This document shows positions 33,901-43,105 of a stretch of 64,000 nucleotides of DNA, piece by piece. This DNA comes from Ypsolopha sequella (Eukaryota > Arthropoda > Insecta > Lepidoptera > Ypsolophidae). Position 1 is the stretch's first letter. Each line of letters opens with the position of its first letter. The stretch is from assembly GCA_934047225.1 (NCBI GenBank), contig OW204009.1:19899161-19963160 (forward strand), written 5' to 3'. The notes under the pieces were generated by a model. It was not told the DNA's origin, ran no database searches, and saw nothing but the letters and a program-made list of their open reading frames with translations. A program made the translations under genes and the position numbers.

Positions 33901-34002
33901 ATTACATTCCGGACACTGCACGCGATCGTCCGACGACTGGCTGCCGGCACCCGCACGGGACGGGCCGGCCGCCTGCGACATGCGGCGCCAGGAGGAACAC
34001 AA
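30941..34002 (-). mobile_element. RLE-type (R2-like) non-LTR retrotransposon
   Basis: Minus-strand element whose 3' end is a run of 14 A (T on the + strand, 30941-30954) preceded by a 165-base AT-rich 3' UTR. One long uninterrupted frame fills almost all of it. The 5' boundary is uncertain; the frame stays open a few codons beyond 34002. It landed in or beside the split LINE at 30879. No target duplication was recognised. Confidence 0.75.
31120..33981 (-). CDS. RLE-type retrotransposon polyprotein, 953 aa, intact
   Basis: The start is the ATG at 33981 ([13 protein letters not shown]); upstream in-frame codons lack ATG. Domains: a C2H2 finger near residue 23 ([17 protein letters not shown], then H-x4-H); reverse transcriptase at about 285-480 with [28 protein letters not shown] and the catalytic [10 protein letters not shown]; a CCHC-like knuckle near 761 ([17 protein letters not shown]); and a restriction-like endonuclease near 818 ([20 protein letters not shown], a PD-x-D/E-x-K-type arrangement). 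Such proteins nick a chromosomal target and prime cDNA synthesis there. No stops or shifts interrupt it, so the copy could be recent. Whether it targets a specific site like R2 cannot be told here. Confidence 0.85.
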   Translation of the reverse strand: [953 protein letters not shown]

Positions 34003-35016
34003 ATAATAATAGCTAATAAAGTAATAGAAAAAGTAAGTTAAATGTAAAAACTATAGATAAAAAGCTACAATTAAAACTATCTTAAATAATAATTAAAATC
34101 TAAAACCAAGGAAAAAAAAAGGTCCTTAGTAAAAAGTACTAATAAGGATTATGCTCTAAATTTGGTGACGTGCTTTATCTTTGAAACAGAATGATAATGA
34201 AGAAATGTTACTTGTCATATTTTTGTGTTGATTTTGGAGATAGCAGGAGATAGTAATTGGTAACGGAAGGTGATGATAAAGAACTTGCTTCTCAATGTTG
34301 CAAATCAAATTATAGTGAATATGCACACTCTCAGTCCTAGCCTGTTAGTTTATTGTTGGTTTGATTTTTCATATGAGCTACTTCGCTTCGGATACCAGGT
34401 TAGAAAATCTTCACTCTTCCTCTGGGCCAGGTGGTCGTATCGATGTATTTATTTATCAGGAAAATCACGAGGAAATTTGTTGTTGTGGCGTTGACACATT
34501 CCTAGCCTGATAGTTTATTGTTGGTTTGATTTTTCATATAAGCTACTTCGCTTCTGGTACCAGGTTAGAAAATCTTCACTGTTTTTTATCCTTTGGGCCA
34601 GGTGGTCGTATCGATGAATTTATTTATCAGGAAAATCACGGGGAAATTTGTTGCTGTGGCGATGTGTCAAACATTCAAGGCGAGTAGATATATTTATTTC
34701 AGGAACTGTAACGATCTGAATTTTTTACATTATCATGTGGTGTCAAGATTTTACTAAACGTTTTTTATAAAAAGGAATGATTTGCACTGGTTTTTATATA
34801 TTTTGTAAATATTTTTTTTGGTTTGGTACAAAAATATGACTTTTCTTCGCAACGTCAAACGTCAAACCTTCCACAACACAATTACACAATAATTAAACAT
34901 TACTTGATTTTCGGTGTGAAATTGTCAGAGACCAATATCTTTTACTCTTTTAACTTCTTAATGAGAAAAACAAAATTAAGTTGTGCACTTTGATACATTG
35001 CACAATAATCGACCCA
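34003..35016. other. Intergenic, with a two-copy 165-bp repeat
   Basis: No gene recognised apart from the duplication listed separately. AT-rich flanks; AACGTCAAACGTCAAACC near 34850. Confidence 0.5.
34336..34664 (+). repeat. Tandem duplication, period about 165 bp
   Basis: CCTAGCCTGTTAGTTTATTG at 34336 recurs as CCTAGCCTGATAGTTTATTG at 34501. Both copies continue through ACTTCGCTTC, CAGGTTAGAAAATC, GGCCAGGTGGTCGTATCGAT and TTATCAGGAAAATCACG. Confidence 0.9.
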
Positions 35017-37279
35017 ACTTACAAACTTCAGGTGACACGAGAGCCCCCATGTTCTTATATAATACTTACAAACTTCAGGTGACACAAGAACCCCCATGTT
35101 CTTATATAATACTTACAAACTTCAGGTGACACAAGAGCCCCCATGTTCTTATATAATACTTACAAACTTCAGGTGACACAAGAGCCCCCATGTTCTTATA
35201 TAATACTTACAAACTTCAGGTGACACAAGAGCCCCCATGTTCTTATATAATACTTACAAACTTCAGGTGACACAAGAGCCCCCATGTTCTTATATAATAC
35301 TTACAAACTTCAGGTGACACAACAGCCCCCATGTTCTTATATAATACTTACAAACTTCAGGTGACACAAGAGCCCCCATGTTCTTATATAATACTTACAA
35401 ACTTCAGGTGACACAAGAGCCCCCATGTTCTTATATAATACTTACAAACTTCAGGTGACACGAGAGCCCCCATGTTCTTATATAGTACTTACAAACTTCA
35501 GGTGACACAAGAGCCCCCATGTTCTTATATAATACTTACAAACTTCAGGTGACACGAGAGCCCCCATGTTCTTATATAGTACTAACAAACTTCAGGTGAT
35601 ACAAGAGCCCCCATGTACTTATATAATACTTACAAACTTCAGGTGACACGAGAGCCCCCATGTTCTTATATAGTACTTACAAACTTCAGGTGACACAACA
35701 GCCCCCATGTTCTTATATAATACTTACAAACTTCAGGTGACACAAGAGCCCCCATGTTCTTATATAATACTTACAAACTTCAGGTGACACAAGAGCCCCC
35801 ATGTTCTTATATAATACTTACAAACTTCAGGTGACACAAGAGCCCCCATGTTCTTATATAATACTTACAAACTTCAGGTGACACAAGAGCCCCCATGTTC
35901 TTATATAATACTTACAAACTTCAGGTGACACAACAGCCCCCATGTTCTTATATAATACTTACAAACTTCAGGTGACACAAGAGCCCCCATGTTCTTATAT
36001 AATACTTACAAACTTCAGGTGACACAAGAGCCCCCATGTTCTTATATAATACTTACAAACTTCAGGTGACACGAGAGCCCCCATGTTCTTATATAGTACT
36101 TACAAACTTCAGGTGACACAAGAGCCCCCATGTTCTTATATAATACTTACAAACTTCAGGTGACACGAGAGCCCCCATGTTCTTGTATAGTACTAACAAA
36201 CTTCAGGTGATACAAGAGCCCCCATGTACTTATATAATACTTACAAACTTCAGGTGACACGAGAGCCCCCATGTTCTTACATAATTTTTACAAACTTCAG
36301 GTGACACAAGAGCCCCCATGTTCTTATATAATACTTACAAACTTCAGGTGACACAAGAGCCCCCATTTTCTTATGTATATAATACTTACAAACTTCAGGT
36401 GACACAAGAGCCCCCATGTTCTTACATAATACTTACAAACTTCAGGTGACACGAGAGCCTCCATGTTCTTATATAGTACTTACAAACTTCAGGTGACACA
36501 AGAGCCCCCATGTTCTTATATAATACTAACAAACTTCAGGTGACACAAGAGCCCCCATGTTCTTATATAATACTTACAAACTTCAGGTGTCACAAGAGCC
36601 CCCATGTTCTTATATAATACTTACAAACTTCAGGTGACACAAGAGCCCCCATGTTCTTATATAATACTTACAAACTTCAGGTGACACAACAGCCCCCATG
36701 TTCTTATATAATACTTACAAACTTCAGGTGACACAAGAGCCCCCATGTTCTTATATAATACTTACAAACTTCAGGTGACACAAGAGCCCCCATGTTCTTA
36801 TATAATACTTACAAACTTCAGGTGACACAAGAGCCCCCATGTTCTTATATAATACTTACAAACTTCAGGTGACACAACAGCCCCCATGTTCTTATATAAT
36901 ACTTACAAACTTCAGGTGACACAACAGCCCCCATGTTCTTATATAATACTTACAAACTTCAGGTGACACAAGAGCCCCCATGTTCTTATATAATACTTAC
37001 AAACTTCAGGTGACACAAGAGCCCCCATGTTCTTATACAATACTTACAAACTTCAGGTGACACAAGAGCCCCCATGTTCTTATACAATACTTACAAACTT
37101 CAGGTGACACAAGAGCCCCTATGTTCTTATACAATACTTACAAACTTCAGGTGACACAAGAGCCCCCATGTTCTTGTACAATACTTACAAACTTCAGGTG
37201 ACACAAGAGCCCCCATGTTCTTATACAATACTTACAAACTTCAGGTGACACAAGAGCCCCCATGTTCTTGTACAATACT
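35017..37279. repeat. 47-bp minisatellite, about 48 copies, with higher-order structure
   Basis: The unit consists of ACTTACAAACTTCAGGTGAC, then ACAAGAGCCCCCATG, then TTCTTATATAAT. A block of variants in fixed order (CGAGAG with ATATAGTACT, then GATACAAGAG with TGTACTT, then CGAGAG) occurs at about 35456-35660 and again 611 bp (13 units) later. This shows block duplication. On the minus strand every unit contains TTTGTAAGTATTATA, a perfect 5' splice-site match. Confidence 0.95.
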
Positions 37280-37767
37280 AAGAAGCTAAAATAGGATTAT
37301 TATAAGAGTGCATAATAAACTACTTAGACATCAATTTCATTTCATTTCAGTCAGAAACAAATTTCAAGTAAACAAAGATACCTATATTATATAAAGATAT
37401 TGCGCCGAGTCTCGCAAAAAAACGCGGAACGACCGTACCATCCTTTTCTCGAAGCAACTCACGGCACTTTCAACCCCCCTGTATCTTCGTTGTGGGTAAA
37501 GATAGAAGTCTGAAATTTCAGTAACCAACAGTACTTACTGATCCTACTTCTGACCCCAAATTACAACTTTGTATCGGTTAGTGTTAAGTGTACATTGCAA
37601 CAAAAAAATGTAAAAATGTTATTCGCGGTTGGTAATTTAATATTTCCATACAAAGTCTATACAAAATGTATGTTTCAAGCTGCATCTATAAATTTGTGTG
37701 ACACTAGATGACGTTGGTGGTATGCTGCTTTGCATTAAAGACATCTACCACGAAAAATTCTACCTCG
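37280..37767. other. No gene recognised
   Basis: Unremarkable sequence between the 47-bp array and the foldback element. Confidence 0.5.
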
Positions 37768-38542
37768 TAGATGGTAAAAAGTGTAAAAAATGTATACCTT
37801 TATTTCCGAAAATAGAGCAAGTAGTAAAAATAAAAAATAAAACCGTTAAAGTGCGAAAGAAAAAACGGTAAAGTGCGAATCGGACTCGCGCATAAAGGGT
37901 TCCGTACCCCTACACAATACGGGTACGGAACCCTAAAAGTAAATAACAACAATATAGATGCCATAGCAACATTAAGGCAACAAAAAACAAAGCAATAAAA
38001 CGGTAGCGCCTGACAAACAATTCGGTACCTTTTTAGTACGGCACCCTAATTTTCATTATTTTACTTTAAAGTATTTACTACAGACTGCTTAAAGTTTAAA
38101 CTTGTACTTGAATGTATTACCGTTCTAAAGAATTTAGAAAGAAAAAAAAAAAAGAAAAAAAAAATGATTTTGTTATAATAATCTGTTCCTTGGGTAAGGA
38201 ACCCTAAAAAGGGTGGTTTATAATGTTCGACACATTTACAATTAGTCTATTTAAGAAGAGAATATCAACATTTCGTGATTAAGTCACTACAAAAACGGTA
38301 AGTACCGTTTTATCGCTTTGTTTTTTGTCGCCTTAATGTTGCTATGGCATCTTTATTGTTGTTATTTACTTTTAGGGTTCCGTACCCGTATTGTGTAGGG
38401 GTAAGGAACCCTTTATGCGCGAGTCCAATTCGCACTTTACCGTTTTTTTTTTCGCACTCGAACGGTTTTATTTTTTATTTTTACTACTTGCTCTATTTTT
38501 GGAAATAAAGGTATAATTTTTTTTACACATTTTACCATCTAC
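37768..38542. mobile_element. Foldback or MITE-like element, about 775 bp
   Basis: GTAGATGGTAAAA at the left end is mirrored by TTTTACCATCTAC at the right. The inversion extends about 230 bp inward on each side: TATACCTTTATTTCC, AGAGCAAGTAGTAAAAATAA, GGGTTCCGTACCC and GCCATAGCAACATTAAGGC are each matched by their complement in the other arm. A central unpaired segment of about 300 bp is AT-rich. No coding region. It belongs to the GGGTTCCGTACC repeat group. The 41-bp array starts at its right end. Confidence 0.75.
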
Positions 38543-38920
38543 AGAACAGTTTATACATATACTGCAGTGGTTGTGGAACCTACAGAACAGTTTATACATA
38601 TACTGCAGTGGTTGTGGAACCTACAGAACAGTTTATACATATACTGCAGTGGTTGTGGAACCTACAGAACAGTTTATACATATACTGCAGTGGTTGTGGA
38701 ACCTACAGAACAGTTTATACATATACTGCAGTGGTTGTGGAACCTACAGAACAGTTTATACATATACTGCAGTGGTTGTGGAACCTACAGAACAGTTTAT
38801 GCATATACCTGAGTGGTTGTGGAACCTACAGAACAGTTTATACATATACTGCAGTGGTTGTGGAACTTACAGAACAGTTTATACATGTACTGCAGTGGTT
38901 GTGGAACCTACAGAACAGTT
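38541..38920. repeat. 41-bp minisatellite, left part, about 9 copies
   Basis: The unit is ACAGAACAGTTTATACATAT, then ACTGCAGTGG, then TTGTGGAACCT. It is interrupted at AGTT (38917-38920) by the Sola-like element and resumes at 43106. Because 41 is not a multiple of 3 and the unit has no stop in any forward frame, long meaningless open frames appear. Confidence 0.95.
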
Positions 38921-38950
38921 GAAGACATGAGTTGATGAAGGGGTTATGTA
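38921..38950 (+). repeat. Left terminal inverted repeat of the Sola-like element
   Basis: GAAGACATGAGTTGATGAAG starts the element. It pairs with the right terminus, differing at two or three of about 28 positions. Confidence 0.88.
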
Positions 38951-39252
38951 ACATTTTAAAGATTTTTCAGTTTTTACATTGGATGAAGGTGTTATGTACA
39001 TACTAACTATATTAGACCTTATTCCAACGCATTTGAAGTTTTGTTTTAGAAATAATAATTGATGAAGGAGTTATGTACGAGTATAAAATGATAATCGCCG
39101 TGAATGAAAGGGTTATGGGCACTTAGCATATTCTTTCATTTAAAATTATTCAAGTCTTGTTTTTCTGGAGCGGATAAAGGAGACAAGTGCAAGCGAACGA
39201 ATGGTCGCGCTGCGGTGTTATGAATGAAGGTGTTATGTCGTGTACTTGTCTC
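38933..39252 (+). promoter_or_regulatory. Subterminal motif cluster, 5 copies
   Basis: Copies of GATGAAGGNGTTATGTA start near 38933, 38982, 39061, 39102 (GAATGAAAGGGTTATGG) and 39232 (GAATGAAGGTGTTATGT). Each is in the same orientation upstream of the transposase start. A sixth lies at 42872 near the other end. The outermost copy overlaps the terminal repeat. By analogy with other DNA transposons these may be transposase-binding sites; this is inference. Confidence 0.6.
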
Positions 39253-39355
39253 TTTCATTCATATCGCATCGTGTTCAGTTCTGCCGTCGCGTCATGTGTG
39301 ACACGCACGTCATGAGTGCTTCTTTTTTGTTTATTTTAGTAAAAACAAGTACATA

Positions 39356-42300
39356 ATGTTCAATAATAAAAGTGTTACGAAAATGACAAGAGCTAGACGA
39401 CTTCTAGAATCTGCAATAAACCCTTCTACTTCGTGTGATATAAACGATAATGATTGCCAAAATAATGTCGATTCTAACCTCAAAACCATCAACAAGGGTA
39501 AGTTTTATATCTTTATAAATTACTTTATTTAACTAGGTACCAGATTTAAATTCATACAAAATTGCGAGTATTTTCTAGATTTACATTCAGGAATGTAAAT
39601 GAATAGTTTTTCTACAACGTGTGGTAAAAAAGTGGTATAGTACGACACAACTTGGAAATCGTGAAAGTCCAGTTTTTGAAACCTCTGAATGTGACTTCAA
39701 ATTCATTGATTATTACTGCTTTAGACGAAAATGATCTTTAAAAAAACGCAATTTTAGTTTTTCTTTCAAATTCAAATTCAAAATATTTATTTGTTGTAAC
39801 ATTATCACACCTAGTCCGGTAGTAGGTATGTCGGTTTCGCGGACTTGACACATGCAACTTCTAAGTTGTGTTTATGAAAAATAATTTTGCAATAAAATTC
39901 GTTCAAAAACTAATTATTAATGCATTTAAATTGATCTTATTAGATAATTCTTAAATATTGATATGATGTCAAAGTGAATACACGTTTTACACGTTGCAAA
40001 GTATCTATACTCAATTTGCTGTCATCTCTCACAACATTTAATTTTCCTTCACTAAGCCGCGTCCATGGGGGCTATTCTCAGTCTGTTGAATTACCTTTTT
40101 CGATCATGAAAATTAAGTACTATTGTTAACTTTTCTTTTACAGATGGGAAAAGTACGTCAGCCGATGCATGTAAAAATAATATTTTGTTGAACAAAAATG
40201 AAAATAATCAGAACTTGGATGGTACACTATCGACTTTAATCGATTATAACGAATGTTTAAATTATGAGGACCCAGAATCTGCCACTTTGCAATCGCAATC
40301 TCTACTTCCAAATTTAATTCTAGCAGACGAGACTAACACTTTGCTGAATACCGAAAATTTGGATATTATAGAACCCTCAGACGAAGAAACATTAGACTCG
40401 TATACACCCCATTCTTTGAGAAATAAAAAACACTTCACCGATCTAAATATTGTTCCATTATTAAATCTACATGAAAACGGGCATGAAAGTGTTGAAATTT
40501 CCGATTTTTCTTCAGGCAGTAATGATGTCTTTATCCCCGAAAACTTCCCATCTGATACAGAAACCAGTTTCAGTAGCAATGTTATAGATGCAAACTACGC
40601 ACAAACACCGGTAAGAGAAAGTCAGCAAAACATAGAAAGAAGCGTAGTGGAAGAGAGCGTTATAGAAGAAATCCCAGTTATAGATGCGAGCCACGCACAA
40701 CCAACGAGAAGGGAAAGTCAGCAAAACGAAGAAAGAAGTGTTATAGAAGAGAGCGTTGTAGAAGAAATCCCCGTTGCATCCCGTAAACGTAAACAGTTCC
40801 CCCCCAAAGAAAATAAATCGAAAAAACGACCAAGAAATGAAGAGAAATGGAAAAAAAAAGCAGCAGCCTTAGCAAGAGAGAGAGGGGAAGAATACTTGTC
40901 CTATAAAAATAAGGTAATTCCAAAAAAAACAATAAAAGAAGAGATACTTTGTCATGAAAACTGTAGGATGGATTGTTCTAGCAAATTTGATACCGAAGAA
41001 AGACAGTCGATTCTACAAGATTTTTATATTCTAGATATAAATAGTAAAAACGCTTTACTGTTCAATTGCATAGTTAGTAAACCTGTAGCGCGACATCGTA
41101 CTAACGCCAAAAAAAATAAGTCTGTCACTTTCAAATACTTCATTAAACACAAAGGCATAACAAAGGAAGTTTGCAAACTGGGCTTGTGTGGTCTGTTTCA
41201 AATATCGCGTAAGAAGGTAGATATTATAATCGATAAAATCAAGAGTGGTGCTTCCGCTCCAATTCCAGATAAAAGAGGCAGGCACAATAATTGCCCTCAT
41301 AAAATGGACGAGGAGGTTAAGGAACGCATAAAACTACATATATCAAGCTTCCCTGCCGAACAATCTCACTACTCGCGTAACAAAAATATACACAAACTTT
41401 ATTTGTCACCAATTTTAAATGTCACCAAAATGCACAAACTTTATATAAAGATTTGTGAGGAGGAGAAACTACCTAAAAACTATCATATAAAGAAATGTAC
41501 ATACAATAAAGTTTTCGTAACTGAATTTAATCTGTCCTTTGGTTACCCCAAGAGTGAAACATGTGCAACTTGTGATGCTGGAAATTCTAATGAAGAGCAT
41601 AAATTAAATTATGAAGCCGCTTTTAAAGCAATGGAAACTGATAAAAAGAAACCTAAAGACGAAAGTAGTTTGATATACCTAACAATAGATTTACAACAGA
41701 CTATGCCACTCCCAAAAATAACGACATCTAAGGCATTCTATTTACGCCAGATTTGGTTTTATAATCTAGGTATCCACGTTGTTGACCAGACAAAAGAAAA
41801 AGTTGTCTGCTGCACATGGACAGAAGACGTAGCCGACCGTGGTAGTGTTGAGGTTGCTAGCGCGTTACTAAGATTTGTTGAAGTGGACCAATCATGCCGT
41901 AATAAAAATCATCTACTTATATGGTCGGACTCCTGTGCTGGACAAAATAAAAACTTTAATATGATAGTACTCTACCAATACATGATTAAGAAAGGCTATT
42001 TTAAAATCATTGATCACAAATTTCCCGAAGTCGGACATTCATATCTGGACTCTGACAGAGATTTTGCCCGCATTGAAAAGATCTTACGTAAGCATGAGGC
42101 AGTATACGCAGCTGAGCAATACCGAGCGATTATATGCAAAGCATCTCGATACAATGTTGTTATCGATATGACGGACCATTTTCGTAAAATTAACGAGTTG
42201 ACAAATCAACTCAATTTAATAAACAGAAAAAAAGATGCAAACAATGAAAAAGTTAGTTTTAGGGACGGAATTAAATGGATAAGGGTAGAAGAATTCGGTT

Positions 42301-42518
42301 CCTACTTATATAAAGAAAGTTATGATGAAATGATGCCATTTAGAAAGGTAGATATATTAAAAAAAAGAGGTGATGTAGAAGATGTTATTGAAGTTGAACG
42401 TGTTGGAAGAAAATACGGAACAATTTCTGAAGAAAAGAAAGCTGATATTAAAGAACAGATAAAATTTGTAAAACCAGAATATCAATACTATTATCGAAAT
42501 ATTGTCGGTCAAGTTTAA
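39356..42518 (+). CDS. Sola-like transposase, two exons, about 838 aa
   Basis: Exon 1 is 39356-39497 (MFNNKSVTKMTRARRLLES). Its GTAAGT donor and the TTTTCTTTTACAG acceptor bound a 646-bp intron, and exon 2 is 40144-42518. The split codon makes K-D-GKSTSADACK. The N-terminal 200 residues are acidic, with an internal duplication (RESQQN...EERSVIEESVVEEIP twice near 40610-40770). A basic segment (SRKRKQFPPKENKSKKRPR) may be a nuclear signal. The catalytic half reads IYLTIDLQQTMPLPK (D563), LIWSDSCAGQNKNF (D643) and HSYLDSDRDFARIEK (D685, D687, E692), the order seen in Sola-type transposases. It would cut and rejoin the element ends. No lesion is seen. Residue roles are inferred from family resemblance. 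Confidence 0.85.
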
Positions 42519-42545
42519 CCCAGTAAATTGTAACATTTTTTCATG

Positions 42546-42812
42546 CGAGGTGACTTTTCTTTATATAACCAAATTCATACTGGAGACTTTGTAAGTCACC
42601 AGTAATAAGGTTCATTTACCGTTTCTGTGAAATACGCAAAATAAATTAGAGGCTTCCTATAAAATTTGAGTCAGGGTTGTTCTTGAGTTTGTATAGGGGA
42701 ACAAAAAATATTTTTCGTATTTCGCAAAAAGGGTAATTGAACCTTGGTCCTGACAACTTATCGAGTCTCCAGTATGAATTCAGTTGCACAAATCAAAGTC
42801 ATCTTACATTCT
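42546..42812. repeat. Imperfect foldback in the 3' part of the Sola-like element
   Basis: AATTCATACTGGAGACT near 42570 is mirrored by AGTCTCCAGTATGAATT near 42765. The pairing continues inward (AAGGTTCATTTACC with GGTAATTGAACCTT) and outward (GGTGACTTT with AAAGTCATC). Probably a small nested inverted-repeat element, or a structured 3' end. Confidence 0.7.
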
Positions 42813-43077
42813 AATGCTAGATATCTCATTCATTAATACTTAAAATTTGTAAGTTGATACTAACTCAGCTATGAATGAAGGAGTTATGTACCTTTTTTTT
42901 CCAATAAATTTGTATAATTACACTTTTATTTCGTTTTCTTTCTCCATAACGGTATGTATGTATAATTACCATAATTTGACATATCAAGTTATTAAATAAA
43001 CAATCAAAAAAGCGTTATATCAAAAAAATATGTAACCAAACTTTGTTGCCCATTTTCTCAATGTTTGCATTTTGTTT

Positions 43078-43105
43078 CATGCCCCCTTCATCCACTCATG
43101 TCTTC
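43078..43105 (-). repeat. Right terminal inverted repeat of the Sola-like element
   Basis: Reads, on the minus strand, GAAGACATGAGTGGATGAAG, then GGGGCATG, matching the left end. Confidence 0.88.

Larger units (their letters stand above)
38921..43105 (+). mobile_element. Sola-like DNA transposon, apparently complete, 4185 bp
   Basis: Terminal inverted repeats: the left end GAAGACATGAGTTGATGAAG is mirrored at the right end (CATCCACTCATGTCTTC). The 4-bp target duplication AGTT lies at 38917-38920 and 43106-43109, and removing the element restores an unbroken 41-bp unit. It encodes one spliced transposase. Subterminal copies of GATGAAGGNGTTATGTA lie at the 5' end and once at the 3' end. The 4-bp duplication agrees with Sola elements. 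The intact frame suggests a recently active copy. Confidence 0.88.

Noticed and set aside
35017..37279. CRISPR-like array
   Set aside because: Units are contiguous without unique spacers and the sequence is clearly from an animal. The same applies to all other tandem arrays here.
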